In this document: in pieces, positions 12,441 through 26,100 of the stretch
Position numbering within the stretch: position 1 is the first letter of the stretch
Layout of the letters: every line of letters begins with the position of its first letter
NCBI RefSeq assembly: GCF_023343835.1
Contig: NC_064447.1
Span: forward strand, 9,816,501-9,880,500
Direction: 5' to 3'
Origin: Lagopus muta
Taxonomy: Eukaryota > Chordata > Aves > Galliformes > Phasianidae
DNA: 64,000 nucleotides
Program-made: the position numbers and the translations under genes
Notes under the pieces: generated by a model
What the model was told of the DNA's origin: nothing
The model's input: only the letters and a program-made list of their open reading frames with translations
The model's database searches: none

Positions 12441-15400
12441 CTTCCTCCCCACTGCTTGGGATTTTTGCCAGTGGCTTCATTACGCTCAGGTTCCCTTCAG
12501 CTTGTCTGTCTCAGGAGTGAGGACGCCATCGAAATAAGGTCGCTGAGCTGCCATCTGCATGGCAGGAAGCTGTTAGCAGCTCGTCATTTAATAGCATCCG
12601 TGGTCTGCAGACACAGAGCCAAGGTTGGCAGGTTCCCCCACACTCCAGGAATGCAAGCAGGGGAAAATTAGCCACGTTTAGGTTCTTGTAAAACAAGCAT
12701 TTACCGAGCTTCAGAAAAATAAATGCGTCCATAAAATGTAAGCACGATAGAAAAAGAATAATAGTGGTTGGTTGGTTTTTTTTTTCCTAAGCAAACATTT
12801 TCCTGTCTTGCAGCTGAGATATTGCAATTTTATGCTGGTGCATGCGGCCAGAGAATGATGCTGAATAGGAACAGATGGGCAATGTATGCAAATGGCTCTG
12901 GCAAAATGGAGAAGGACAGGATCGTGGTCACCCAGGCATCCCACCAAAGTGGGCACGGGGTGGTGGAGCACACAGAGCCCTCCTTGCTGATGGATAGATG
13001 CAGGAAAAAAGGCTTCCAGGGAGGCTATGCTCAGAGCTTCCTGGTACTCCAACATCAGTGAGCTGCTCCCATATACAGGAGCCCTCCTGGATGAAAACCA
13101 GAGAAATACTGGGGTTTACATGGCTTGCAGCTTCTCCATCAACACTCCCAACCCATGCCAATTGCAGATTGGAAAGCAAAGCTCCCAAAAAGTGAGCTCA
13201 GAGGCATCAGGATTTGCCCTGACATGAGATTTGAATTAAGAACCATCCCCATGTGACAACTAAAGCATCAGTATCACCTCCTGGAGTGTCTGGGGTGCTT
13301 CTCAGCTGCCACTCTGGCACATCTTTTCCTGGGATGGCAGATCCATGGTGTAACTTCTGGGCTGAAGGGAATGCTTTGGTTCCCCAGTGCTTCATTCCAC
13401 TCAACAGTGAGATGTCAGTGGCATTGGTAACTGATTTCAAAGGGAACCTGAGTAGGTTCTGTGCCAGCAAAGAGCTGACCCAGAGAAACCTGGTTAAAAC
13501 CTAAAGGCGGTCTTATCAGCTGGTGCATCTGCATTTAAATCAGAGTGCTGATTTGCATCTGACCTTCCCATGTGTGACACTGGTGTCAGCACTGAGGTGT
13601 GCAACACAGAGATCACCTCTGTCCAGAGGAAAAACGTTGTTTGAAGATCTGCCCATTGATTTAGCCATAAAACAGACCACATCTTTAAACTGCATATGAA
13701 TTGGTGCTTTATTATTCCTTATCTGCTTTGTGTTATGGTTGGTAAATTTGTTTGAGCCAAAATGTTATAAAAATACACTTTAAAGCCCTAATAAAACTGG
13801 AGTTAACATTATGCACAGCTTGAAGCCTTGGGAATTGACTGTAAGGAAAGGAAACCTGCTCCAGCTCTCCCCTACAATAAACCCTAGAATTAAGCACAGC
13901 CTTGGACTTGTCTGCAGCACAACCTTGCACAGGGCAGGGAAACATCTTGCAGCACAACGAAGCACAGGGCAGGGAAACATCTTGCAGGGAGCAGCTGACA
14001 CTGCCAGGTGAGCATGGGATGAACACTACGGACTGGAAGTGTGGGGAGAAGAAGGAGATAAAATAAATGAAAGTAAGAGTCCCTAATGCTCTTTTAATAT
14101 GGGAATGGGAGTTCCTGGGCCTTGAGATGTAGCTCTCTGTGGCTTTCATCCAACAGTCCCCACCGCATCCCATATTAACCCCCATTATCATTCCAGTTCA
14201 TTTTTTTGTCCCTATCCCCACCACTGAATGTTAGGGCTAAAAATTTCCTTCTGAGCAGAATGAAAACATCTTTTTAGCCTCTAGACAGTTTATACTTATT
14301 TGCTCTCATGCCAAAATTGTCCATTAGCTTAAATAGCACTGCTCTTTCTCAATGTTTACCTCTCTGATGTATTCACATTGAACATTCATCTCCCCACTTC
14401 TGCTGCACCTGGACATGTCTATTTTATGGCTGATACCACAGCAAATGCTTAATGTTCCACTGTTTTCTTTATTGCTATAATTGCTCTGCAGGTTCAGAAT
14501 GCATCCACTCATCTTCCAGACCTCTGATGGACCATCCATCATGATCGTTGTCTCCAGCTTTGTCTTATGACACAGCTTGCCAGAAAACCTGGCGGCCCTT
14601 CCATGGCCAACAGGATGACCTTGTGGTGCTTGTAGGACAGGGCATGGGACAGCTCAGCTTTCTGCTCCCAATCCCACAGGAATCCTGGATCAGCACTGAG
14701 CACCGATTAAGGAATGTTTGACCTCTAAAGCAGTTTCCTACATCAACTGAAGTTGTGTTTCAGCTGCTGAAGTCCCAATGCCAGATTAAGAAATTCTACC
14801 ACGAGAAATAAAATGTCACTAAATCTGAACCTTTCACCTCTGCGTCCAGAGGAAGAGAAAGAACATGTCGAGCAATGCAGTTGTTAAGATGATCTTTAAT
14901 TTCTTTTAGCCCCAGAGAAGCTTTTGGGACTTGTGATATACCAAAACAATGGAGATTTATGGGGAAAAGTCTGTCCATCAGCATTTCTCACTGCACACAC
15001 AGCCTCTGCCAGCTCCACATAAAGGTGCACCCACTTCAGTTGAAGGCATTTGGCCTAAACTAAGAATCAGGGTAAAAAAAAGGCTCATTTGAAGTCATAA
15101 TAATAACCATAAAACAAGGTTAATGGATCTGTGGCACCTACAGAAGAGCTTGCATCCTTGGCAGGATCCTTTTCATTCACCCGTGTTCTTTGACATAGAA
15201 GAGGTTTTGCTGAAACCTATGGATAGGAATTTCATTCACCCCTGTGCCAGGAGAGCACTGTACCTCTGCTGTGATGTGGGAGGACTGCATTCAAAATTAA
15301 TAAATAATCCTTTTCAGACAGATTTTCCATATCCTCTTTTGTAACCCAGTGACTTGTAGAGCCACCTGAACCCACACAAAGAAAAAGAAAGCAGTGCAGG

Positions 15401-16950
15401 TAAAACACTGATAGGAGAGATGGTTTTGCAGCTGCTTTACATGACTTTACTACTGACACAAGGCACCTGGTGATGCTGAACTGCACTTTTGTATTCACTG
15501 CCTTGGCTGCTTGTAGGTTCTTGGATCCGAGCTGATACTAATGCAAGCATAGTATTCTGGCAGCCTGGAGAGAATGATGACCGTCCTGCTCACTGAGCCC
15601 CAGCCCAGTCCCTCTGCACTGCCCTTCTCTGCTGCCAAAAACCATTGCAGTCACACGGCTCCAAGCTGTCCGGGCTCCAGGTTCCCATCGCCCGCTCTGA
15701 CCTTGGGCACTTCCTCAGTTTCCCCACCAGTAAAACAGAAATAGTGCTTCCATGCTTCCTGGAGCCCTCCGAGACATGCAGCAGAAAAGTATGGCTTAAG
15801 TGCACTTACGACGACAATGGATTATTTATTACTCCCCCAGGAAATTGTTCCTCAGCCTGATACATCTCATTGTTAAAAAGCTATTCTTGATATTTGCTAT
15901 GATTTTGTCCCTTCCCCAGTCCCACTGCATTACTCATAGTAATATTCCTTCTCTTGTATCCCTACCCAAGGGGAAAGGAGAAGGATGCATTTTTACAGGT
16001 GACTTTTTATGCCTTGTTTTTGTACCCAATAAAACTTTCCCAAGCACAACTGCTGAGCACCTCCAGTGGCCTTGAAACTCATTTGGTGAAAGTACTCTGC
16101 ACCCCTGAAAGTAATTAACTGGAGTGATTAGAAAGGAATGCAATGCTCCATCATCTTCATTTGCTTCTTTCTTTGTTTTGTTTGAATAGAGAAGAAAAAG
16201 ACCTACCTCAAGGTCTTCCAGTGTGATTTCACATCCTCCTCCTGCTGCTGAAAAGAGGCAAGGGCTATGGGTGAATTCTACAGCTGATTTTTTAACAAAA
16301 ATATAATTTAGTGTACACATTGATGTATTAATTAAATAAACCCTCAATTGCTTCCCTTTCCGTTATCTTTTGTAACACATTTTGCATTCCCATCCCCAGC
16401 GGCTCAGTTTCAAATGCCCACCCTGTAAAACTCTATCAAGGAGATCAGCAAGATGAGCAGACATTCACTTCCTTCTGTGACATCTCAGTGAAAGAGGGAA
16501 CACACATTAACCTGGCCATGACAAGAGCAAAATTTGCCTTTCTGAGGTAGAGAATGATCCAGTAGGAAAGAAACTGTCAGAGTGGGTTGGAAGGACATTT
16601 CTCACGCCCTGACATGCGCATGACAAAGTTTCTTTTTCTAGCACCTTTCCCAAGACGATTGGCCCCTCAGAGACACGAGTCTGCAAGTTATGAGTCTAAT
16701 CCTGCCAGCAATGAGAATGTTCCCAAGGACAGGAAAATCTCCTGCTGGGGAAGCGCTCAGATCCTTCAACACAGCCCAAAGGAGATGCAAGAAGCTGCAG
16801 GTGTTTCTCCAGTGTGAGAAGCTCCATTGTGGAGGCAGCAGGAGATTTACTGGCCAGAAACCCACACATCAGTAAGATTCTAGTTGAGATCTGGTCCGTG
16901 TTTCAGCTCCCATATGCCATAAGCAAGATAGCAGAGACAGATGAAGTTTT
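12441..16950. other. Intergenic, no gene recognised
   Basis: Only short unrelated frames (152 residues at most, 13733-14191 minus, part of which merely reads through the 35-bp duplication at 13914). No element, RNA gene or exon could be supported. Confidence 0.45.
13914..13987 (+). repeat. 35-bp tandem duplication
   Basis: Two adjacent copies of a 35-bp unit (13914-13948 and 13949-13983) begin with GCAGCACAAC and end with GCAGGGAAACATCTT. A four-base start of a third copy follows. Copies differ at only a few positions just after the shared start. This is a recent short tandem duplication. Confidence 0.9.
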
Positions 16951-17082
16951 CACCATCCCTGTTTGAAAACCATGGAGATGCAGCTCTGGGGAACATGATC
17001 AGTGGGCATGGTGGGATGGGTTGGGGTTAGACTTAATGGTCTTAGTGGCCTTTTCTAACCTTCATGATTGTGTGATTCTATC
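16951..17082 (+). mobile_element. CR1 LINE 3'-end fragment
   Basis: Starts near CACCATCCCTGTTTG and contains ATCAGTGGGCATGGTGGGAT followed by GGGTTGGGGTTAGAC. It ends in TTCATGATTGTGTGATTCTATC, quoted here in part as GATTGTGTGATTCTAT. These are the last ~130 bp of an avian CR1 element, including the 3' octamer-type tail, in + orientation. It is heavily 5'-truncated and non-coding. Confidence 0.85.
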
Positions 17083-20052
17083 AGGCTTCCTGTCAGACCC
17101 AGCTCTAACACATTCAGGACTCAGAGAAACCCAATGCCATCTTTGTATCTCTTTTATATTTAGGTGAAATGGCTGCCAAGGACCTACAGTGCCTCGGACA
17201 TGACCGAGATTTTGTGGTGTCAGGTGCTATGGAAGGCCAACCCCTGTGTGGGTGATTATTGTCCCTTCTCTTTCTCCCACATGTTCAAACACAGAGGCAT
17301 GGACTGATGGGTTTGAGGCAGAAAGCTGTGTATATGGACATGGAGAAACTCCCCAGTCCAGATGTTAATTGCATCTGGGTTGAATGACACAGCAGCTTAT
17401 TGATATCATTTTCTCCTTTTCTACATGCAGTTGAACAGTGGCAGCCTGTGATTATTTTAACTGACTGATGCACAAGGAGATCCTTTCATTATAGGGAAGA
17501 ACTGCATCTGAGGGAGTGAGTTTAGAAACACAGAGAAATGAGTGCAGCATTCCTGCATCTTCTAAACAGCACAGAAGGAAGGGAGGTGTTGGGGGGAAAC
17601 CAGGAGGGGATATTAAGGAGGGATTAGTGCTCCGCTGAAACAGCAAACAGAATTAAAATGGAAATACAGAGGGAGGTTGAAAAGTCAGCTGCTAAATGCT
17701 CTGCAAGTGAATGCTGTTAAATATTTAAATTTCACAATCAAGCACATTTTCGTTTATTAAAAAAAAAAGAAAGAAAGAAAGAAAGAAATGCCCAGGAGGA
17801 CTCTGAGTCTGAGTCATTAAGCAGGGTAATGACATTTCCACCTCTTCCCTCTATAAATAATTAGAAGTGAGTTATGTGCAATGGAGGAATAGCACTGCGG
17901 TTGTGCAGGTATGGGATGGATTGGCCCAGCCCACCAGGCTCCATGTCATCCCCCATAGCTCAAAACAGGGCACCAAGCTCAGGGATGTTCTAACTGCCAG
18001 GAAAGGGGTTCCACCTCCACCAGTATTCCCCAGTAACTACCAAAGAGCTGTTAGTTGTTCCAGGCTGCTGAGAGGTGATGGGGACACACACCTATCGGCG
18101 TGGCTTTCTGCTCATCCAATGGTCGTCATTCATCTCAGCTGAGAATGGACGTGTGAATACATGTAAAAATGAGTCAATCTTGTATCTTGTTTCAATATTT
18201 TCAATTAAAACAAAACACCGGGGACTGACCTGAAATTTGTTTTCTTGTTTTATTTTCTCACCATTTCCCAGTGGAGTCTTCAGCAGAGCCAACAGGATCC
18301 AGCAGGCACAGCTGAGGAGCTGTTTTTTTCACTCAGCTTGGCTGTTAACTTGAAATGGTTGTTCTGAGGTACTACGAAAGGCCCCTCATTTTTGGTATTC
18401 AGAAGTTTCCACAAACACCAAGCCACTTCCAAGCCTTTTGAAGCAAAGCTCAGCTTTGCAGAATCAAACTGGAGCAGATCCACCAGCCCTCACCCACTGC
18501 GGCTGTTAAGAAGAGCTGAGCCTTCTCCCACTTCCAACAAAAGCCATAGCGACATCAGTATGAGCAAACACTAAAATGAAATTGCCTATAAACAGTGAAT
18601 TCCTCAACACAGACTCCATCCAAATCATCATTTAAATACGAATTTCCAAACTTATCTCCTGCCAAAAAATAAATGCATTTAAACAGTCCTGAGCTGTGTG
18701 TACTATAACACCTTATTTGCCCATTCTAATGGGCCTGGAAAGGAGATAAAACTCTCAGAGAGCATTCCAAATTTCTCTTCCATGCTGATATTTACAAAGA
18801 TCTGAATCAAAGGAGGGAGAAAGAGTAGAAAAGTGGTTTCTGCTTTGAAGCTTTGAACACTTAGGGTTAGATCAGATAAAGGGCTTGAGCAGAGGGGTGG
18901 TTAGCAGCTCTGGACTTTCATCTCTCAATCCTACCTAACTGCTGCTGAATCCTAGAAGTGCCTGAGCTCTGAATCACACTGTTTGACATGAAGGTATTTT
19001 AAGCATGGATTTATGTCCAAAAGTTTGGCTCTAGCCTCTCTGCTAGCTTCCACCCATGGTTTTAGGGACTCAGGTGGTTGCTGTGCAGTGCAAAGCCAGT
19101 GAAAGCAAATCACTTGTTCAGGGTTTTGCACGGAAAGCTCCCATGGAACAATGTCCATGGCTTTTGGAAGTCCTGAATTTTGGAATTGTCTTTTGAAAAC
19201 CCCGCTCTGTGTCCTTCTAATAAAGCTCTCTCCAAGTAGGCTTGTGCCTTGAGACATTGAGTGGGAAGAGGGCTGGAAGGAGAAATCAAGGCTGGGAGAC
19301 CCCGTGCTGCTGGTTCTGAATCATTCATGGAGCCCAGTTTTCTGTTCTTCCCATTTCCACATAATTTGTTGGGAGCTCAGTGAGCAGAACTACAAACAGC
19401 ATCCTTCTGCCCTGGAGGGAGAACAGCTGGCCAGGCTGTGCACGCATCTCTTCTCCCTCTTACATGGGAAACGCTCCCTTTCTCTCTGACTACACTTCAG
19501 GACAGTTCTGTGCATTGACATTATTATTCATGCATGATCCAGAAAATGTTATCTACAGAATAACCGTCTGCATTTAATAAAATTTTCAAAGCTACACTGG
19601 TACACCTTTCACATTATTTTGTTCTGAGTGACAGATTAGTAGTGCAGAGGGAACACTTGGTTCCTCTGCTCATCAACACAAAATAAAACCAGGGTGTTTT
19701 GCAGGGATCTGGTGGCGCATCAATGAATTTGTTCCAATCTCTTGAGCATGTCTCCCACAGGCAGTATTTTATTTTCCACATGGAAGCAACCTCTCTCTTT
19801 GAGATGAACAGGCCAGCAATGTAACTGAGCTATCCTGCTTATGATGAGAGAGAACTGCCTGGAGGCATTCCATGCTCTCAATGAAGTAATCAATACAGCA
19901 GCATGGATGGCCAAGGACTGTGACACGCACATAAGGATGGGTGTGCAACCAGTGCCAATACTCAGCATCAGAGGAGGGATCTGGGGGGAGTTTGTCACAC
20001 TGCAAGTATATCTGTGTTCAACTGATTTTTTCCCTTTAGTTATTGCTTCTAT
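17083..20052. other. Intergenic, no gene recognised
   Basis: Short chance frames only. A (GAAA)5 microsatellite lies at 17759-17788. Around 18660-18760 there are paired GATA-type motifs (CTTATCTCC and GGAGATAAA), too isolated to call an element. Confidence 0.45.
17759..17788 (+). repeat. A-run plus (GAAA)5 microsatellite
   Basis: Ten adenines are followed by five GAAA units (17769-17788). A simple sequence repeat, probably grown from a poly-A tract. Confidence 0.92.
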
Positions 20053-20135
20053 GATCTTAAGGTCCCTTCCAACCCCTATGATTCTGTGAGCCTGCGATCA
20101 TAGAATGGATTGGGTTGGAAGGGTCCTTAAAAATC
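20053..20135. mobile_element. Two CR1 tails, tail-to-tail inverted repeat
   Basis: A + strand CR1 3' tail (20053-20089, GATCTTAAGGTCCCTTCCAA followed by the CTATGATTCTGTGA end) is followed after eight bases by a minus-strand CR1 tail (20098-20135, TCATAGAATGGATTGGGTTG). The two 3' ends face each other and form an imperfect inverted repeat with arms of about 37 bp and a short loop. Each is an extreme 5' truncation. The + tail may extend slightly upstream and the - tail to about 20150. Confidence 0.82.
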
Positions 20136-21470
20136 ACCAAGTCCAGGCCACTGAAAAAAATATGAGACATTTCACAGATTTATGTCCCACTTACTGTCCA
20201 TTGGCACACCCTCAGGTGTTATTTAATGCTTTGAAATCTACCCGTTTTCTCAGTCCCAGCTCAGTCTAGCCCTGTGCATCTCTCAGGAAGAATCCATCCC
20301 ATCTGATGGAGCTGGTGGGCTCAGAGCCAGGGAAGTGTCTGTGATCTCAGTGCTACAACAATGCCTCCTTTGTCAGTGCTTTTTAAGGGAAAAGCTGCTA
20401 AAAGAACTCTAATATTGCATGCCATAGGGGAAAGTTTAGAAACACGGCATAATTAGGAGTAGGAAAAGCTTTCTGGTTTCCCTTACATTAGGGATTTGTC
20501 ACAGCTTGTTTCTCCTGAACCACAGAAATTTACTTCCTGGCATTGAGTGAATGGTAGAAAAAGCTTTCCGCAATGAGGCACACATGTGACACCCCAGGGC
20601 TCATAAACAACAATTGCTACAGGATAAACCTATTTCCAGGGTCTGCAAACTCCTCCCCCCAGCTGGCAGAGCCCTGATTTTCTATGTTGTGATTCAGATC
20701 TTCAGTAAGCTCCTCAGTGTGTTTCATGTGTTAAAGACCTATCAGTGAAAACGCAGCAATATGGAAGGTGGGAATAGGAGACCTTTGCAGAGTAATGACA
20801 GATCTGCTTGGAATAATTACTTAATGGGATGCATTTGGGCTGTCTGGATCTGCATCAAGCCCACTACCCTTGAAAGCAGCATCAGCTGCACCTCCCTGGG
20901 AGCAAGTGGGTGGGTATATAATGGGATGCAGAGGTGTTACATGAGGTTTGCAGGTGGAGATGGGGGATTTCTTGCAGCTGGAGGAACAGTGCCAACTCTT
21001 GAGTGTGAACCAGGAGGGAGCATGAAGAGGATGAAAGGTCCCTGAAGGAAAAGCCAGGTTGGTGTGGCACCTCTGTGGCTGGAAATGTGGATGCTGAGGT
21101 ATGGGTAAAAACTGCCCTAAGTGGGGGTTTGATTTGCTGGAACACCAGGATGGGGAAGAGGGGGATTGCAACCCTGAGTGATGTGAGGCTTTGCTCCTGC
21201 AGTCGTAAATAAAGATTTGCTCTGATGATTTGGGATTTCTAAGCAATGATCTATATACAGGCTCACAGCTGGGGAGTTTCTGCTCACCCAGGGTCCCGAC
21301 AACCATACTAAAAAAGGTATCTGGGAAGTACTTTGCATCTGCAATGCTCTGAGTGTCACTCTCTGGTGGTGCGCACTTCCCTGGCAAAATGGGTCCCTGC
21401 AAATCCCACCCAAAACACTTCAGTGTGTCTATGTGGCTTAGCTTTCAAGCAGTGATATCTCAGCAGCTCT

Positions 21471-21494
21471 AAAAAAAAAAATAAAAAAAAAAAA
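21471..21494 (+). repeat. A-rich tract
   Basis: Eleven A, one T, then twelve A. A simple low-complexity tract without a recognisable retroelement body next to it. Confidence 0.9.
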
Positions 21495-22799
21495 TTGGGA
21501 TTTATGAGGGCCATCCCCAAACCTGGGTAGATCATGATTGTACCCAAGTACAACTGTTCTACTGCCCAGGAATGCTGGAGCTGGCCAAACAGGGAGATGC
21601 TTACCTGGCTTGCATTTGTGTAAACACTCTATATGTCTTTCCATAGCATATTACTATCTCTCTGCCTTTGAAAACTGGGTGCCTTCACAATCAGATCTTG
21701 CTTACCTCGCTCTGAGCATTTTCTTGACTTACAGTCTTCACAAATGCAAGAAGCTTAAATTTTTAAGCATTTGCAACCAGTTTTCCTTCCATCTGCCAGC
21801 AACTTGGAGCCAGATGTAACTGGCTCAAAGAGATTGGAGTGTGTTTTTCTGTTCAATATTTGAAAAATGGTTTTGTTCAGGTTGCTGATGGCTCTTTGAG
21901 CAGAGTCAATATTTGATGGTGGCTAGTGCTGTGAAAACATGTGCTGGGTTCTAGTTGTGAAAAAATAATTTTATTAAAAGCATGCAAGCTATTAATGTAT
22001 TAGCTGCTTGCTGGAGGTGTATTTGGTAATGGTCAAAAAAGGCCAATGGCAGAAGTAAGAAAAATAGCAGCTCATAGAGACCTGAACTGCTTGGCAATCA
22101 CTATGAATCTTCCATGTTGAATGCCAGAGGCCAGTGCCAGTTGCCTGCACACCAGGAGTTCTGTTTGCCGGCTCCAGAAGCTCCTCGTTCATCATCTCCT
22201 GCAGATGCTGTCCCTGCAGAGGGTCTGATGCTCTCTGCCTGATGGGCACCAGAGCTCACATAGCTCCAGCATGTGCTCTGTGGTGGGCACTGAGGAACCA
22301 GGTTTCCATTATCAGGTTATTATCTTGATGCCCTGAGCCCAAAATAATCCAAGGAGGCTGATCTGGGTCTGCTGGCAGGATGTAGGTTGGCACAGCATTT
22401 CTGCGGTGAGCCTCATACACCTCTAATGCCTTTTCCAGCCTCTCTGCAGTCCCATCTGTCTTGAGGTGGCTGTGCCAAGACCCTGTGGCTATGGCCACCC
22501 ACGCCTGCAAAGAGCCAAGCAAATGCAGTGCTGGTGCTCCTTCCCTCCCTTCAGGGTCTGGGAAAGCCCTTCTGGCTATTGCACAGGGACTGGTCAGAAG
22601 CTGTGAATAATATGGTGCTCTTGCCTTAAAGATGGAATTGCTCTCACACAGAGGTGTGCAGCTTCATTCTGAATGCCTCCTCTGTAATACCTTAGACAGG
22701 CTGTCCTTCTCACAGGTTTTATACTTTTAAGCTGTTCTTAGGATTCCCATGTCTCCTTGTGATGCATCCTAGTTTGGGAACAGTGTACTGCAAGTAAAG

Positions 22800-23180
22800 A
22801 TTGTTGGGCTGATATCTTGGGCACTCTTTAGTTCAATTACTGTGATATAATCTGGAAAACACCGAGCAATCCATTCTTTCTCCTCTCTGAACAATCTTAT
22901 TGCTCCACAAGTCTTTCTCATTTACAACTTCAGAACAATTTACTGCAGCTTGGGCTTAATACTGCATTAAATGAAGTTCAAAGGTGGAGAAAATGCTAAA
23001 CGAAGCCTAATCCCTTCCTAGCTTATATAAATATTTCTAAGTAGCTCAGTATTTGCAGCAAATTGCTTCCCTGGAGACACTCTCCTGGGCTATAACCACA
23101 TATACATTTCAAAGTCTTTAATATTGACTGAGCACTGGAAGAGGAAACTGATAATGAGCTGGGGAATATCGTGACACTGA
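22800..23180. promoter_or_regulatory. Candidate regulatory block with inverted SOX motif pair
   Basis: AT-rich block with AACAAT (22890-22895), a three-base spacer and ATTG (22899-22902). This matches the inverted-dimer arrangement preferred by SOX proteins of group E. Other visible motifs are TTAATACTGCATTAAATG near 22957 and TTAATATTGACTGAG near 23119. The function is inferred; no conservation evidence is available here. Confidence 0.25.
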
Positions 23181-26100
23181 GACTGAATCTGCATGGATGC
23201 TGCCAGAGTGAGCCTCTCTAGCTACTGGCCCAGATCTGTGGTGTAACAAGAAATCCATGGTGTATCATGATGAAGGTGCCCAGTGTGGCTCATTCCAGGG
23301 TGCAGTGACACTGGCACCTGCCTTTGTCATCTGGCTGGAGTGGATGAAACGTGACTAGTGGGGTTGCTTGGACTGATCTAACATGATAGATTGCCTGAGG
23401 GTGAGATGGGAGAAAATCGCTTACAAAAGCTTTTTTGGTATCTTTGTAATGCGTTCTGCTCTAATGATTACAGCAGCTGCTTGCTTGTAGTGCTATTTCC
23501 ACGTGAAATGGGGACGATGTTGCTCAGCCCAGGAGCAGGCTCGCTCCTCAGCAGACAGAACTTTGTTAACCTTTGTTTAAATCCTCTCTCAAGCTGTTTT
23601 GCTCTTTCTTTGGAAAGCAGCAACGTTTTGCAGTGGTAGAAGGACTGGTAACATGGATCATGGTGCTGGAGGAGGGTGAGCTGCTTCCCAAGGCACAGGG
23701 GATCAGAGCCACAACTCCTGTGGGTGCGGAAGGAGCAGCTGCAGGAGGATGGCACAGGGACAGGGCTCAGTGATGAGCAGTGCTATAGCAGTGGAGCTAA
23801 TGATGCTTCAGAGATTGGTGTATGTTGAACTGAGGTTGAACTAGAAGAATTGTTCTCAAGAAGGCTTTGTCTGAAAAGTGACAGCGGCTGGAGTCGTTCA
23901 CAGCCCTGCTGAGGAACAAGGATCCAGTATGTCTAACGTTGAGCTGTGAAACGCTGACTGGAGCTGACTTTGTGACTGTGCTTTCTTTTCTTCTGGGGCT
24001 GCTTCTGACACTCACTGTCAGGATGCATGAGGGTTTCCACGTGCTGGAGGCATTAGGGGCCTGTGCCAGGAGTGCTGAGATCCTCCTGATACAGAACTGG
24101 CTGCATGGAGGTCTGCTTTGCTTTCCAGGCAGGAAAATAGCACTGCAAGGACGCACTGGGGGACACAAACCTCTTTACACCCACAGTGCTGAATGCTCTC
24201 TGCAAATGACTTTGAATAAAGCTCTTTGAACCAATTCCACATAAGCTGTGAGAGAACTTCATTATGAAAAATCTTTGTTTGCTCTGGAATAACTGAGAGT
24301 TTGGGGTACTATTTTTGCTTGCAGTGTTTGTGATCAGCTCTCAGCCTCTGTAAATGCCTCCATGGGAGCAATGTGCTTTTTTTTTTTCTTTTTTGTCATA
24401 CTGTGTGAAACCACAGTGTGCTGAACACCTTGCCTTTGTGCCCTTGAGAAACAAAGCAGCAGCCCTAGGCTGCCATGAACATACCTCTCCTGCCCATCCC
24501 GGTGGGATGTCCTCATCAGTCCTTCCTGCTGATGGAGACTGCCTGGGTCCTGCTTGCTCAACTGGGGAACCTCCATCAGCCAGGGGGAAAAGCCACAGCT
24601 GGATGTGCCCACTTTACCTTTGGCTCCTTTTTAGACCCGATGCTGACATTAGGAAGGACGCAATGCTCCTTGTCCGAGGTGAATGGTGATGTCTCACAGC
24701 TATCTGTCTGGTAAAGGCTTGCTTTGTACATGGCTGTAAACTGGTCTAGCCACTAGCCTTAGTAGTGATTAATCTGTAAGACTGATACATGGTTTTTATT
24801 CTTTCCATTTTAAAGTCTCTCAGACTACAAAGGAATCTGAAAGGATTTGATAGCTGAGGCTTTTCTTGTCGCAAGAACAAAGGGTAAGTAGCTATCTCTT
24901 TCAGCAGCCTAGAGAGGCTTCTAGCCAAGGCTGAGAGATTAAGAGAAGCTACCTGGCAGGCAAGTTGGCTTTTAAAGGGAAAAACAGGCTTTTAAGCTTT
25001 TGAGACAAGGGAGAGCTGAGCTGAACACACAGGGAGCAGCGAGCGAAGCAGAGGTGTTTTATATGCTCTCCTGGTTGCAAGGGTAATGGAGTAGGAAAGA
25101 ATTAGCAAAACCCCTTTGTTTTGCTTTTTGGACCCTTGTAGCATAACAAGTAAATGTTATGTAGTACAGGCATGTTTTAATTGCTCTTGATTGCTTCCGA
25201 CTCACTTGCTGTCTCAGCTGTTTCAGCTGCAATGAGGAGTTTACCTCTGTAAGCGACCTCAGAGTTTCCTCTGCCTTCACCTTCATTAGCGCATAAATAT
25301 TTCAGAGGTGAGCACAAAGCCCAGGTATCCTACAGCTGCAGTGATGGATATAAGCTCAGAAGTGCCTGAGTAACTTTTCCATAAGCCCCACTTACTTTGA
25401 GCTGTCTGTGTGCTGCAGAGTCACTCGGTGCCCTCAGAGCTTGGTGCAGTGATGTCTGTGCACAAGGTCAGAGGGAGCTGCAGCTCTCAGAGATGGCTGC
25501 CTCTGGAGAGGGAAACAGAAGTTGTTCAACTTGGTTGTAGCAAATACTCTGTGATTCTGCAAGGTCTGAACTCCTCATAGGCTGTGCCTGGGATAGAGAC
25601 TCCCCTTTCAGGTGTGTGATTGCTATGGGAGCATCCTGGTTTTGCAGCACTGTCAGTCTGCAGCATCTATAGAACTGCTGTGTGGCTTGGCTGGCCAAGC
25701 AGGAAAGCTGGCCTTACTTGGGAAATTTTTCTGCCCTCTCTTACTGTGCGTGCTTGGTTTCACCTGACTCTGAGCAGCCCCAGTGAGCTGCTGTGAGGGG
25801 TTAAGGCACTTTCCTCCAGCTGATTTTCCTCTGGTAGGAGAGCACAGGGAAGCTGCAGCAGTTCAAATGCAGTAAGCTGTGTCCTTCTGTTCAGTCACCT
25901 TCCAGGTTACTTTTCCTCCTTCCACTGCTGCCCTGGGCACTGGAGCAGGGAATGGAGAAATGCAGCTGTGCCTTCCCTGGCTGCCATCTCTCACTTCTGT
26001 GTTACTTCCACTGTGGCCAGAGGGAAGTACACAGCAGGAAAGTGCCTGGATTGACTCAGCCACAGCATGATGCTTGCAATACTCTGGGATTTCTTGCATC

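Noticed and set aside
20821-21402. 193-residue minus-strand frame, the longest in the upstream intergenic part
   Set aside because: Rich in Ser, Pro and His with no recognisable domain or family. Opposing frames overlap it. No promoter or polyadenylation context could be paired with it, so it is treated as chance.
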